A stretch of DNA of 64,000 nucleotides from Paenibacillus xerothermodurans (lineage in GTDB: Bacteria > Bacillota > Bacilli > Paenibacillales > NBRC-103111): positions 348,253 to 412,252 of the forward strand of contig NZ_NHRJ02000003.1 in NCBI RefSeq assembly GCF_002220865.2, given 5' to 3'. The first letter of the stretch is position 1; each line of letters opens with the position of its first letter. Under the pieces are notes generated by a model. It did no database searches, was not told where the DNA came from, and saw only the letters and a program-made list of their open reading frames with translations. Both the position numbers and the translations under genes were made by a program. Below, in pieces: positions 54,801 through 63,852 of this stretch.

Positions 54801-54961
54801 TAGTTGTTATCGGGGGACTCACGACATCCACCATTTTGACACTGGTTGTCGTGCCTGTCATTTATCAGCTCATTGACAGAACAAATAACCGGATCTCCCG
54901 TATTTTCAATAGAAAAGGTGCCGCATTGTCGGATTCCAAGTCCGCGCCGGCGCCGCAATGA
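51845..54961 (+). CDS. RND efflux permease (AcrB/SwrC-like)
   Basis: 1038 residues, 12 membrane segments with two large extracytoplasmic loops (about 35-330 and 540-840). GGLTIAVGRVVDDSIVVIENI in segment 4 holds the Asp pair of the proton relay. The closest family in Bacillales is SwrC, which exports surfactin and other amphiphiles. It works with the adaptor lipoprotein downstream; Gram-positive cells need no outer-membrane channel. GGAG precedes the ATG. Confidence 0.92.
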   Translation: MNQLTRFSLKNVAAILIISVILFIAGSFSATTLKQESMPDISLPVVFVSTVYPAPPMDVMEDVTQELEKRIVGIEGLKKIDSTSNENFSMITVELINGRSPDDAKDDIEDALADVELPAGASKPKVSKFGSNEFPVYFAAMQGDENTNQEELNRIYTDVIEPTLSAMDGIDHVDSVGQQEATLSLKLDLNALNTYGLTPDSVTQSIRSAVMSSPAGSADLNGTTQSIRVESDLNTIYNLENMKIASPTGQTVLLKEIAKVEAVSESEYLTRFNNLPAIGLTLFKSKDANTVEFADQVESLMAGWEKDYPNINFTSVFNSATDVKKSISGMLKEGTLGAILASVMILLFLRNVRMTLIVLVSIPLSILTTLCMMAWLDLSLNIMTLGGLTIAVGRVVDDSIVVIENIYTELQKAHERNESVIALATSKVASAITSSTITTAGVFIPIAFVSGILGDIFRPFAITLVVALMASLIVALTVIPMLAKLMVLKSNKIKHHDEASQGKLTQQYKKILNYSLSNPIKIIMLSVLILVVSIGGTVPFLASSFMPESATEKQVQFTLKLPRETSFEAMDMKVREIEAMFGEAKDASGQPVFEYYESMVGYDQMNTSGERTDYRAMIMASVSDHLDAEETAEEFKQKIKYIVPQESEVEGVLLSAAMSGTGEDFAFLLKGEDLNQLTAGVQSIRKKLEEFPELEEIKDNLSERKLQITVGVDQNKARLYGLSAAQVTGAVSQWMNETEIGEIKFDNVSFLTKVTVDEQFKDSIEEIGRIRIPTPSGTTVNLNEVAKVRQLDAPAAISREMQQQYVKITAKIDSTDKGGVSARVTEALQSVELPPGVRTQVQGVSEDIQESFGQMAVAMLAAIMIVYLVMVIAFGNASAPFAIMFSLPLAAIGGFLGLFLTGESINITSLIGFLMLVGIVVTNAIVLVDRVQQLREDGMNVHDALVEAGLTRLRPIIMTAGATIFSQLPLALGLSEGTLISKSLAVVVIGGLTTSTILTLVVVPVIYQLIDRTNNRISRIFNRKGAALSDSKSAPAPQ

Positions 54962-55016
54962 TCTGATGAAGCTAACAACAAAGCAAGCAAGCCATGGGAA
55001 AAAGGAGAAGCGATCA

Positions 55017-56270
55017 ATGAAGCTGAAATTCAAACAATCCGTGCAAAAAGGTGTAAAGCTGACCGGGGCGGTGATCGTGTCTGCTGCCTTGATAACAGGC
55101 TGCAACGCTCAGCCACAGGCGGCGGAGCCTGCGCCGGCCGCCGAAGCGCAGCTGAAACCAGTCAAAGTAGAGAAAATCGAGAAAAGAAAAATCAGCGACC
55201 CTGTTGAGCAGGTGGCGGATGTCGTCTCCTCCCTGCAAATTGATGTGATGACCAAGGTGGCCGGCGATGTACAAGAGATTCTTAAGCAGCGCGGGGATAC
55301 GGTAACCACGGGCGAGGTTATTTTCCGGATGGATCCGACTGATGTGCTGATTCAAAAGGAAAAGGCGCAAATCGCCGTGTCCGGCGCACAGGAGCAGATG
55401 AAGAAAGCCAAACAAGAGGTGGAAGACGGCAAGCAGGAATTGAAAAATTCCATTGCCAAGATTCAACTGTCGCTCACTGAAGCAGAAGAGAGTTATAACA
55501 AGCTGCGTAACGATTATGACCAAGGGCTAGCTACAGAGGATCAGCTCGAACAAGCTGAGACCCAGCTTAACAATTTGCGGCTCGATTTGGACACCAGCCA
55601 GAACAAGCTGACAACGCTCGAGACGACCAACTCGTTAGCTCAGCTGGAGCAAAGTCTGCAAACTGCCAACGTGACAATACGTGAATCGGATCGCACGTTG
55701 GGGCACATGGAAGTGAAGGCGACCGTGAACGGTGTGTTGACCGACCTGCCAATCGAAGCCGGCATGACTCTGTCCGCCGGATTCAAAGCGGGGCAAATCC
55801 AACAGCTGGATCCGATCAAGATCAAGGCTGAGCTGACGGAGGATGCGGCCGCAATGATACGGGGCAAGCAGGAGCTCACTTTTTACGTACCGGGGACTGT
55901 AGAGTACACAACGGCCAAGGTCAGCTATCTGGCCGACGTGATGAGCGCTGAATCCAAATCATATGCGCTGGAGCTTGAAGTTCCCAATGCGGATCGCACA
56001 CTGAAGCCAGGTATGAAGGCCCAGGTGCTGTTGACCGGGGAGAGTGAGCAGATGGTGGTCACGGTGCCCTCTCTGAGCGTGGTACGTGAAAGCGGCGAGA
56101 CATTTGTTTTCGTCCTTGTGGGCGATCAGGTGGAAAAACGCAAGATTGAGCTTGGCCGTCTCAATGAGGCACATCAAGAAGTGCTTTCCGGCGTAAGTGA
56201 GGGAGAACAACTCGTAGTTACAGGCCAGCATCAGCTGAAGGATAAAGACAAGGTGCAAGTCACCCAGTGA
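55017..56270 (+). CDS. RND efflux adaptor lipoprotein (membrane fusion protein)
   Basis: 417 residues. Signal peptide with lipobox ITGC (Cys about 29). A lipoyl-like domain is split by a coiled-coil hairpin (about 115-225), then a beta-barrel (about 240-310) and a membrane-proximal domain. It links to the RND permease encoded just upstream. AAAGGAG 9 bases before ATG 55017 fixes the start; the upstream frame overlaps the permease gene. Confidence 0.9.
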   Translation: MKLKFKQSVQKGVKLTGAVIVSAALITGCNAQPQAAEPAPAAEAQLKPVKVEKIEKRKISDPVEQVADVVSSLQIDVMTKVAGDVQEILKQRGDTVTTGEVIFRMDPTDVLIQKEKAQIAVSGAQEQMKKAKQEVEDGKQELKNSIAKIQLSLTEAEESYNKLRNDYDQGLATEDQLEQAETQLNNLRLDLDTSQNKLTTLETTNSLAQLEQSLQTANVTIRESDRTLGHMEVKATVNGVLTDLPIEAGMTLSAGFKAGQIQQLDPIKIKAELTEDAAAMIRGKQELTFYVPGTVEYTTAKVSYLADVMSAESKSYALELEVPNADRTLKPGMKAQVLLTGESEQMVVTVPSLSVVRESGETFVFVLVGDQVEKRKIELGRLNEAHQEVLSGVSEGEQLVVTGQHQLKDKDKVQVTQ

Positions 56271-56394
56271 TACCCGTTTCACGCTATACCGCTAATTATT
56301 ACGGGCGCGCATCACTCTGAAAGAGCACACACGTAACAGTGCTAATGCAATCTGCGCGCCACGTGCTCACACGGTTTACACGCTGTGCTGCGCC

Positions 56395-56428
56395 GAAACC
56401 GCCGGCTTTTCTTGAAGTCGGCGGTTTC
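56395..56428 (+). terminator. hairpin ending the efflux operon
   Basis: GAAACCGCCG (56395-56404) pairs perfectly with CGGCGGTTTC (56419-56428). No T tract follows, so termination strength is uncertain. Confidence 0.6.
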
Positions 56429-56438
56429 AGCAAATTAT

Positions 56439-56468
56439 TTGACAAGTTTAGCAAGTGAGGCGTACAGT
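56439..56468 (+). promoter_or_regulatory. probable promoter of the SLH-protein gene
   Basis: TTGACA (56439-56444) with an 18-base spacer to TACAGT (56463-56468). The leader to the ATG would be about 80 bases. Confidence 0.5.
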
Positions 56469-56552
56469 TAAGCTTGGAATAGCATGTTTTGCCAGATCCG
56501 AGCTGCAGTGACGGTTCCAATGCATGATATTTATTTGGGAGGAAGTATTCTA

Positions 56553-59066
56553 ATGAAGAAAAGTTTATCTGTCATACTATCTTCAGCTATGGCATTTTCC
56601 GTGTTTTCATCTATCGCTTTAGGTGCTGACAGCGGTAAGTCTTCCGCTAATTTCACAGATTTACAAAATCTGGATGACGCATCGAAGGCGAAATTTGACT
56701 CCATGATTTCGGCTGGCATTTTTGATGGGGTCGGTGAGAACACATTCGGACTGACGGACAAAATGAACCGCGCGCAATTCGCCAAGGTCGCCGCTTTGAT
56801 GTTCGGGCTTCCCGTCGATACATCCTTGCGTACGTCGAGCTTCAGTGACGTACGGGCGGATGACCCTGCCAACGGGTACGCGCTGCCATACATTGAAGCA
56901 ATTAAAAAGGCGAACATCACTGACGGCTTTGGCGCCAATTCATACAATCCAGCCGGCGAGGTAACGAAGGAACAGCTGGCTGCATTCTTGATTCGGGGAT
57001 TACATAAGGATGCCGAAGCGAAGTCCTCTCAGGGTGTAAACGATGCTACCGTGTCCAGTTGGGCAAAAGGCTATGCAGCCTTGGCACTTCAGCTGAATCT
57101 GATGGCAAACAGTGCGGGCGGCACATTTGACGGCACTTCCGCAGCGACGCGTGAATTGCTGGTCCTCTCTTCATATGAAGCGAAGCAGCAGTACGTTCCA
57201 GGCTCGGCTGCCGCACCAGACGCCCCGGCCGCAGACTTCGTCAACGCCGGTGATATGCCGAGCTATCCGTTAAACGGCAGCATCAGCGCTCACATTCAGG
57301 GCGTGTTGCAGGAGAAAATGGTCAACGGCTGGCGCTTTGGCGCAGCTGTAAAATTGACCAACACTTCATCATCGACTACTCGTATTCCTGATTATGAACT
57401 GCGTGTGAAGGCGTCTGACGGTATGGTTTACACTCTGCAAGCCAGCTCGGACAACGCGCGCTCTATTGCCCCGCAAAGCTCAGTGCAGATGAATTACATG
57501 GCGGAGGTGGATAAGAACACCGACTTCGATCTGACCAATGTGCTTTGGATTGATGTAGACGATGAAGTATATCCGAAAAAAGAGACAACGCTCGCTGATG
57601 CTCCAGTCGGATCGCTCGTATGGCATGGCGCCGACGCTAAAATCGACCCGGCTCTGCTCGGTAGTTGGGGAGCTCAGTTCAGCATTCCTGGAGAGACATC
57701 CGCGTTGAGATATTCAGCGGCAAATCTTACGAAACAATTCACAGGACAAGCGCCCACTTATATCGTACAGCTGAAAGTAGAGAACCCTGGGCAGGATGCG
57801 GCAACCGTGCCTGACTTCACCCTGACCGGCAAAGCGGAAGGCAGCTCTTTCATCGGCAAACGAGTGGAGCAAGCTCCTGTTACTTTGAATGCCGGCGAAC
57901 AAAAATATATCCACTACGCGATCACCACGGAACCGGACACCGAACTGACGGCTTTCTACGTGCTGTCGGCTCACAGCTTCTTGAAGCAAGGTGCCGCGCA
58001 GCCGGTGCCATATCACACAGGCAGAATTGGGTTTACTCTACCGGACTCCGACGACACCGGGGCAGCACTTCCAGCTTACCGGATTGGCGCGACCATTCCG
58101 ATCGATCCCCTAAGCAAAGCGGTGAATCCGGAAACAGAGGTAGCTCTGCAAGAACTGGATTGGTTTGAGAATGACGGCCAAAGCTATAAGACGGCCGTTG
58201 CGAAAGTCAAGTTCACGAATAGGAGCGACACGGCGGTACCTGTTCCTCAGCTCGGCGCAGAAATCGTGTCCAGCCAGGGAGTGAGCTACGACGGCTTACA
58301 GGGCGAAAGCACGATCACTGAGGTGCTTCCAGGTATGGGAGCGGTGAGTACGTATGCGTTCGTTGTGCCAAAGACGGAAAACTCGAACCAATTCACATTC
58401 CGGCTGCTGGAAACACAAGGCCAATCAGCAGCAGCGCAGACAGCACAGACGGCGCAAGCAGCACAGGCAGCACAGGCGCAGCCGAGCCAGCAGGCTGCGG
58501 CGCAGCAAGGTCAGCCGGGAGCGCAGGCAGCGCAGGCACAGCCGAGCCAGCAGGCTGCGGCGCAGCAGGGTCAGCCGGGAGCACAGGCAGCGCCAAGCCA
58601 ATCGACGGCCCAACAGGCGAAGCCGACGTACAAAACGCCAATCGCTCAGGTGAATGTGGCTATCACACCGCTCAATCAGATCGGCAATGAGTATACGTTC
58701 TATCCATATAAATTGAACCTGTATCATCATTTAATTCTGAGCTATGTAACGACGAACCCTATTAGCAACACCTTTGATTACAGCTACAAATTGGAGCTGG
58801 GGCTTGATATTCAGACTACGGATGCTGTGTTGGCCGACCCGTCCAATCCGAAGATATTGTTCCAGTTGGAAGGACCGGACGGCAAACGTTTGGGGTCGCA
58901 AACATACTCTCTCGCGGGCGACAACCGTCTGCTGAGCGGCAGTCAGTCTATCATGTTTGACAACGCGGCCGATTCGCTGCAAACACCGATTTCAATCAAA
59001 GTGTACGAGGTGATCACCACCCCGTATGGTGATGCAAGACGTTTGCTGCAGACTATTGAAGATTGA
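56553..59066 (+). CDS. S-layer-homology-domain surface protein
   Basis: 837 residues. A Sec signal peptide (1-25) is followed by SLH modules at about 30-75 (NFTDLQNLDDASKAKFDSMI), 88-145 (SFSDVRADDPANGYALPYIE) and a weaker third to about 205, which bind secondary wall polymer. The body (about 230-630) is a set of beta-rich repeats. A Gln/Ala/Pro/Gly-rich stretch with a 20-residue tandem repeat (about 640-690) leads to a C-terminal beta domain. GGGAGG precedes ATG 56553. Function beyond wall anchoring is unknown. Confidence 0.88.
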   Translation: MKKSLSVILSSAMAFSVFSSIALGADSGKSSANFTDLQNLDDASKAKFDSMISAGIFDGVGENTFGLTDKMNRAQFAKVAALMFGLPVDTSLRTSSFSDVRADDPANGYALPYIEAIKKANITDGFGANSYNPAGEVTKEQLAAFLIRGLHKDAEAKSSQGVNDATVSSWAKGYAALALQLNLMANSAGGTFDGTSAATRELLVLSSYEAKQQYVPGSAAAPDAPAADFVNAGDMPSYPLNGSISAHIQGVLQEKMVNGWRFGAAVKLTNTSSSTTRIPDYELRVKASDGMVYTLQASSDNARSIAPQSSVQMNYMAEVDKNTDFDLTNVLWIDVDDEVYPKKETTLADAPVGSLVWHGADAKIDPALLGSWGAQFSIPGETSALRYSAANLTKQFTGQAPTYIVQLKVENPGQDAATVPDFTLTGKAEGSSFIGKRVEQAPVTLNAGEQKYIHYAITTEPDTELTAFYVLSAHSFLKQGAAQPVPYHTGRIGFTLPDSDDTGAALPAYRIGATIPIDPLSKAVNPETEVALQELDWFENDGQSYKTAVAKVKFTNRSDTAVPVPQLGAEIVSSQGVSYDGLQGESTITEVLPGMGAVSTYAFVVPKTENSNQFTFRLLETQGQSAAAQTAQTAQAAQAAQAQPSQQAAAQQGQPGAQAAQAQPSQQAAAQQGQPGAQAAPSQSTAQQAKPTYKTPIAQVNVAITPLNQIGNEYTFYPYKLNLYHHLILSYVTTNPISNTFDYSYKLELGLDIQTTDAVLADPSNPKILFQLEGPDGKRLGSQTYSLAGDNRLLSGSQSIMFDNAADSLQTPISIKVYEVITTPYGDARRLLQTIED
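58474..58593 (+). repeat. 60-bp tandem repeat inside the SLH-protein gene
   Basis: Two nearly identical 60-base units (GCCGAGCCAG recurs at 58481 and 58541) encode AQPSQQAAAQQGQPGAQA-type 20-residue repeats. Shorter GCACAG-like repeats precede them. Such tracts vary in copy number between strains by slippage and serve as flexible linkers. Confidence 0.8.
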
Positions 59067-59122
59067 ACGTTGACCGAAGCACGGCTAATACTATAATTGC
59101 GAAGTGCGAAGCTTAACGCTGG

Positions 59123-59158
59123 CAAGCCTCAGGCATATGACGCCTGAGGCTTGTTTTT
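59123..59158 (+). terminator. strong intrinsic terminator of the SLH gene
   Basis: CAAGCCTCAGGC (59123-59134) pairs perfectly with GCCTGAGGCTTG (59142-59153), followed by six T. Confidence 0.95.
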
Positions 59159-59199
59159 TATTTCAGCAATTCCCTCCATTCAACTAGCGCCAAACTCAG

Positions 59200-59733
59200 C
59201 TACAATAATCCCAGTCTCTCTAAATCGCTGCGATTCAGATACGTTGTACCATCTTTGATCAGCATGGTGATATCGCCGGTGTCACTGGTGGTGATCTTTT
59301 CAGCATCCATAGTGTTCGGCAGATTGAAACTGAAGCTCCGGCTTCCGAACTCCACATTAATCTTAGAGGTGCCAGGCGAGATCGTAGTCTTGACGCCAGC
59401 CAGGGTCAGCTCCCGTAAAGATATCCATTTTGAGCTATCCACAGGTTCACTGTTCGCCGGAGATTTGCTGCGTGAACGGTCGTTCAGCTCAATAGTCCGT
59501 GCCGCGTCGTCGTAAGCAACATCATAACCGAATAAGTCGGCCAACTCCCGAACCGGCAGGAAGGAATTCCCTTCATGGACAAGCGGCGCATTATCAAGTG
59601 GCTGTGCTTGTCCATTGATTTTTAGCACAAAATTAGCAAAAACGGCAGTCACTTCACCTTGAATCGCAGCCACCGCAGTGGACACGGAACCGAGCAGCAT
59701 ACCGATCATTAACGCGAGAATTGTCCTTCTCAT
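59200..59733 (-). CDS. secreted stalk-domain protein (copper-amine-oxidase N-terminal-like)
   Basis: 177 residues. Signal peptide of about 22 residues (MRRTILALMIGMLLGSVSTA) and a stalk domain with NSFLPVRELADLFGYDVAYD and ISLRELTLAGV, the motif of the copper amine oxidase N-terminal-like domain common in Paenibacillus surface proteins. A second half-domain follows. No enzyme domain is attached. GGAGGT precedes tandem ATG codons; ATG 59733 has the better spacing. Convergent to the SLH gene. Confidence 0.8.
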   Translation of the reverse strand: MRRTILALMIGMLLGSVSTAVAAIQGEVTAVFANFVLKINGQAQPLDNAPLVHEGNSFLPVRELADLFGYDVAYDDAARTIELNDRSRSKSPANSEPVDSSKWISLRELTLAGVKTTISPGTSKINVEFGSRSFSFNLPNTMDAEKITTSDTGDITMLIKDGTTYLNRSDLERLGLL

Positions 59734-59865
59734 CATACCTCCATGTTTTGTTATATCAGAATTATAAGCGGTTTCTGTGGCAGATGCGGTCTTATTTCGG
59801 CGGCTTAGCAGCAAACGTGATGGCAGTGGCGGCGCATTGCAGCAAGCACTGGGAGAGGGCGAATA

Positions 59866-59909
59866 GCAAAAATGACCCCTAGTGTCAGCGTTATAGAGGT
59901 CATTTTTGC
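59866..59909 (-). terminator. terminator downstream of the small secreted-protein gene
   Basis: GCAAAAATGACC (59866-59877) pairs perfectly with GGTCATTTTTGC (59898-59909). On the minus strand a T-rich arm follows, as expected for ending the gene at 60004-60294. Confidence 0.7.
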
Positions 59910-60003
59910 CGCCGGTCTGGTCTAACCGCGCTGCCCCAAAAAAAGCGCGCGAACAATCTCGCTATTCATCGGCAGCGCCCAGTGCAGCCAACCGGCCAAC
60001 TCG

Positions 60004-60294
60004 TTAGTTAATATAATAGGAGTTGGCTGGCAGTGCGGTGGATTTGTCCACCACCACGAGGCCAATACCGCCTAGAATGTAGGCGATTCTTGTATCCTCA
60101 TTCACAATGAAGTTGCCCGGAACGTAGATGCCTCGTATATTCGTTTCACCGGTCATTTGGGCGGTGGCGGGATTCGGTGCCGTTTCCACGTTCGGTGTAT
60201 TCATCGGATCGGTGGCTGGCGCTGCACCGACAACTGACGGCAGCATTAACGCTGCACCCAATGCTAAAACAGATACTTTCTTTTTCAAATCCAT
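60004..60294 (-). CDS. small secreted protein of unknown function
   Basis: 96 residues with a Sec signal peptide (MDLKKKVSVLALGAALMLPS, cut near AAPA) and a short mature part: a Pro/Thr/Asn-rich linker then a compact hydrophobic segment (IAYILGGIGLVVVDKSTALP). AAGGAGG 9 bases before ATG 60294 is preferred to the ATG at 60303 that overlaps it. No family recognised. Neighbour of the stalk-domain gene in the same direction but ended by its own terminator. Confidence 0.7.
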   Translation of the reverse strand: MDLKKKVSVLALGAALMLPSVVGAAPATDPMNTPNVETAPNPATAQMTGETNIRGIYVPGNFIVNEDTRIAYILGGIGLVVVDKSTALPANSYYIN

Positions 60295-60470
60295 GGTAAT
60301 CATCCTCCTTTATTTTATATGTTATGTATGTCTGAGGAATAATTACCCATAGGGATGACTTTAAAACAAAATTTTCCGCGTTTTCGATTCTTTGTATGGA
60401 AAGGATCAGGGATACGGGATCTTAATCTGGGAATAATACCCGTAAAAATGACAGCGAGGTAGATGAGACA

Positions 60471-60590
60471 ATGAATCCGGAGCTTTGGTCTTACGTTTGG
60501 CGTACGCTGGGCGGTGTGATCATGGGAGTTATCTTTTTCGTGGTGGTGTGGTGGCTGGATAAGAAATCCAAAAAGTTAAATAGGCAGTGA
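60471..60590 (+). CDS. 39-residue single-helix membrane protein
   Basis: ATG 60471 to TGA 60588-60590. The protein (MNPELWSYVWRTLGG at the start, KKSKKLNRQ at the end) has one strong membrane helix at about residues 15-29, ending in WW, and a lysine-rich cytoplasmic tail, a positive-inside layout. GCGAGGTAGATGAGACA upstream contains a plausible site. A strong terminator follows about 40 bases later. Function unknown. Confidence 0.6.
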   Translation: MNPELWSYVWRTLGGVIMGVIFFVVVWWLDKKSKKLNRQ

Positions 60591-60629
60591 TTGCAGGGAA
60601 ACCCTCTTTCCATCTTGTGAGCAAGCAGC

Positions 60630-60702
60630 AAAAAACGGGCCGGCCGCGCACATACCATACGTCCAATAGACTAAAGTATGTGTGCGACACGGCCCGTTTT
60701 TT
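60630..60702. terminator. bidirectional terminator with a two-step stem
   Basis: AAAAACGGGCCG (60631-60642) pairs with CGGCCCGTTTTT (60690-60701), and inside it GCACATAC pairs with GTATGTG near 60648-60684. A tract left and T tract right. It overlaps the last codons of the minus-strand permease gene and serves both convergent genes. Confidence 0.85.
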
Positions 60703-62035
60703 AAAAGCCTTGTGTCTCGCTGTGTGCCTGCTTCTTTTCCAACACGTAATAAATCGGCAGACCGATTAGCGTGAGTGCTATCGCGAACAAGCAGTCCATC
60801 ACTTGATTTTGCAAAGTGCTGTAGATGATGAACAAAGACCCGAGAATAGCTACTACAGGTACGAATGGGTAGAGCGGAACGCTATAGGCTCTTGTGCCGC
60901 TCTGGTTACGTTTGCGGAGCAAGAACACGGCTATGAATGCTAGAATATAGAACAGATAGACAACGAAGATCGACATTTCTGACAAATAATCGGGATTGGT
61001 GAATACCATCAAGATTACGGCTAAAATCACCTGCATGACGGTAGCCGCCACCGGTGTGCCGAACTTCGGATGCACCTTCCGCAGCTGCTTTGAAAATGGA
61101 AGCTGACCGCGCTCAGCCATCGCGAACGGTACCCGTGGAAAGGTCAAAATCTTACCGTTCAAGCAGCCGAAAATGGAAATCAGAATCCCAATGCTGATCA
61201 GTTTTCCGCCTGTATTTCCAAGCAGGATGGAAGCGGCTGTGCTCGCCGCTGTCGTGTCTAAAGCCGCGATGTCTGCGGCGGGAAGAACATGCAGCAGCGC
61301 GACGTTGATTAGCACATAAGCAGCAGTGACAATGGACAAGCCTCCGACAATCGCTATCGGAAGGTGTTTTGCCGGATTTTTCATCTCGCCGGCCACGAAC
61401 CCGAGCATCATCCAGCCGTCATATGCCCACAATGTAGCCAGAACAGCAGCGCCCATGCCGAGCTGCCCGGTGAGTCCACTGTCGACGCCGAGCACCTGCT
61501 CGTTGCCTTTCCAAATTCCCATAACAATGATCAGGATGATGGGAACAAACTTGGCCACTGTCGTCAGCAGCTGCACAGATCCTCCGTAGCGGGTGCCTAT
61601 ACTATTCACCACAGCCAGGAAAACGATCGCGCCGATCCCAAATGGCAAGTCCCAGTACTCCGGCAAAGAGAACAGGTTTGCTGTCAGAATACCAAAGTAC
61701 AAGCCGAGCGCACCGATAATGGCAGGACCGTAAAAAATCGTCTGCATCCAACCGCACAAATACCCCCAGATTTTCCCGTACACTTGCTCCAAATATACAT
61801 AAAGGCCGCCGGTCTTTGGAATTTGCACACTAACCTCTGCAATGGTCAGACCACCGGCAATGGTAATAATTCCACCCAATACCCAGGCGATCAGCGCCAG
61901 GGTTGAATTTCCGGCGTACTCGATGACCGTGCCTGGTTTCATAAAGATACCGGAACCGATGACAGTCCCCATCACAAGAGACATCGCCACGGTCAGGCCT
62001 ATTTGTTTTTTTAGCCGCCCTCTCTCAGCCTCCAA
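60701..62035 (-). CDS. APC-family amino-acid permease (SteT/LAT-like)
   Basis: 444 residues, 12 membrane segments. IGLTVAMSLVMGTVIGSGIF is the substrate-binding unwound helix 1 of the APC fold. FPRVPFAMAERGQLP is typical of the L-amino-acid transporter branch that includes the serine/threonine exchanger SteT. TTG 62035 is the start, because GGAGG lies 8 bases before it and the nearby ATG opens a frame of only five codons. Substrate not readable. Confidence 0.88.
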   Translation of the reverse strand: MEAERGRLKKQIGLTVAMSLVMGTVIGSGIFMKPGTVIEYAGNSTLALIAWVLGGIITIAGGLTIAEVSVQIPKTGGLYVYLEQVYGKIWGYLCGWMQTIFYGPAIIGALGLYFGILTANLFSLPEYWDLPFGIGAIVFLAVVNSIGTRYGGSVQLLTTVAKFVPIILIIVMGIWKGNEQVLGVDSGLTGQLGMGAAVLATLWAYDGWMMLGFVAGEMKNPAKHLPIAIVGGLSIVTAAYVLINVALLHVLPAADIAALDTTAASTAASILLGNTGGKLISIGILISIFGCLNGKILTFPRVPFAMAERGQLPFSKQLRKVHPKFGTPVAATVMQVILAVILMVFTNPDYLSEMSIFVVYLFYILAFIAVFLLRKRNQSGTRAYSVPLYPFVPVVAILGSLFIIYSTLQNQVMDCLFAIALTLIGLPIYYVLEKKQAHSETQGF

Positions 62036-62921
62036 CTTTCATTCCTCCAAATCTCATCGCGCTTATTTCTGTGTGATACTTAATTATATCACTGTCCACC
62101 CTTCAGCACGGGCTGCAATTACTGGAACTGCGACCAATGACACACAGTGGTCCACGTTCAGGAGAACCTGTTCTTTTCTTCGGCTGACTGACGAAGCTCT
62201 CTGGTTTAATGTGCTCAATGGCAGGAACGGGCAAGGTCTTGTCGAAATTATTAAACGTTTAGGCAGGCAGGCCAAACACCACCTGTTGGTTCTGCTTGCG
62301 GGCGGCTCGCTCCCAATCGGAGACACGCACGTCAATCCGCGGCATGCGCGCATGTTGGCAGGTGTGAGAAAAAGGCGCGGAGGTTTGATACGAGTCGTAA
62401 CTCTGGGAGCAGCGGGGTAAATTGATTTTATCTGGGGTGTTTCCGCAGGAGTAGGCCGCCGGCTGGTGAGCGTGTGCGACATAAGGGGCGCAGCTTATGT
62501 CCCGATGTTCACGGACACCGATCAAAACGGCAAAAACCAGGACAAGCATTTTTTCATCGGATCCGGCCGCTGTCCGCTGCGCAGAGGGGGTGCTTCGGCC
62601 GAAGGTTGGGCGCTGGGTGCATCGGTGAGAATTAGGGGCATTTGCGGTTGACTGCTGGATTTATTATGTGAAGAATGGGTTGCTAGATTTTTTCGCGCGA
62701 TCTCCCTATGCTGCATGATATGCGCTCCCTTTTTACATGTGATGGAGTCTAGCTTTTATTAGCCTAGTAGATTCCATAGTAATGCATGAGATGTGCTAAC
62801 ACTGTCGAACTGCGCTGTCAAAAAGAAATTCTTTGGGTAAATGGGTATACTAGATTGATGATGGTTTGCATTTGGCGTTGAGGAATACACAATATTAGAT
62901 ATGAGCAGCTAGGAGGAACTT
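62036..62921. other. 886-base region without a supported gene
   Basis: Several frames of 60-190 codons overlap on both strands, none with a ribosome binding site and recognisable composition. One plus-strand stretch (about 62150-62420, LTDEALWFNVLNGRNGQGLV...) looks mildly protein-like and may be a gene remnant. At the right end GGGTATACT near 62845 is a possible -10 for the SDR gene. No repeats or strong hairpins are seen. Confidence 0.35.
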
Positions 62922-63719
62922 ATGGATTTAGGATTGAACGGAAAAAGGGTACTGGTTACTGGCTCCACGATGGGCATCGGCAAAGCGATTGCCAAGTCAT
63001 TTGCGGCAGAGGGAGCGGATGTGATCGTAAACGGGCGGGATGAGGCGACAGTGCAGCGTACGGTTGAAGAATTGTCGGCTCACGGTCCATCGCAGATCAT
63101 GGGGATTGCCGCTGATTTGACGTCCGACCAGGATGTAAAGAAGCTTGTGCGGCGAATTGACGACATGGGCGGTTTGGACGTGCTGGTGAACAATGTCGGC
63201 ATTTTCGAGGCCAAGCCGTTCGAGCAAGTAACGGATGAAGAGTGGCTGCGTTATTTTAACGTGAATGTAATGAGCGCGGTACGCTTATCCCGCATCTATT
63301 TGCCGAAAATGCTTGAGCGGAATAAGGGGCGTGTCATTCTAATCGCGAGCGAGGCCGGGCTAAAGCCGCTGCCGCTTATGATCCATTATTCGGTCACGAA
63401 AACGGCGCTCATCGGGTTAGCGCGCGGATTGGCCGAATTAACCAAGGGGACCGGCGTAACAGTGAACAGTGTACTTCCAGGACCCACATGGACCGAAGGC
63501 GTGGAACAGTTCATGATTGGCGCTGCGCAGTCGGAGGGCATGGAATTGGAAAGTGTCATCGCCGATTATTTCAAGAAGAATGAGCCGACCTCACTGATTC
63601 AACGTTTTGCTGCGGTCGAAGAGGTCGCCGACACTGTGGTGTACCTGGCGTCCGAAAAGGCGTCCGCCATCAACGGCTCCTCCCAGAGGGTGGAGGGAGG
63701 CATAATCCGGGCCTTGTGA
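62922..63719 (+). CDS. short-chain dehydrogenase/reductase
   Basis: 265 residues. Cofactor loop TGSTMGIGKAIAKSFA, NNVGIFEAKP (a variant of NNAG), catalytic Ser in IASEAG, and Tyr/Lys in HYSVTKTA. The C-terminal GSSQRVEGGIIRAL is the usual SDR ending. Classical oxidoreductase of unknown substrate. AGGAGG 8 bases before ATG 62922. It is unlike the SDR at 47 kb in detail. Confidence 0.9.
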   Translation: MDLGLNGKRVLVTGSTMGIGKAIAKSFAAEGADVIVNGRDEATVQRTVEELSAHGPSQIMGIAADLTSDQDVKKLVRRIDDMGGLDVLVNNVGIFEAKPFEQVTDEEWLRYFNVNVMSAVRLSRIYLPKMLERNKGRVILIASEAGLKPLPLMIHYSVTKTALIGLARGLAELTKGTGVTVNSVLPGPTWTEGVEQFMIGAAQSEGMELESVIADYFKKNEPTSLIQRFAAVEEVADTVVYLASEKASAINGSSQRVEGGIIRAL

Positions 63720-63852
63720 GATTCTCTGCACAGGGTCAGAATAACGGACGTCAACTTCATGTTTATCGGCGGCCGCGGCATCGGTGCGGCTGGGGCGTAC
63801 TTTAGCGTTCCGGCATATGCCAGCACTTGCAAACGACAAAGGCCTCCCGTCC

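Noticed and set aside
61842..62420. 192-codon plus-strand frame
   Set aside because: Its first third is antisense to the amino-acid permease, so the start is not real. The last part is mildly protein-like but has no site, so it is only mentioned in the gap entry.
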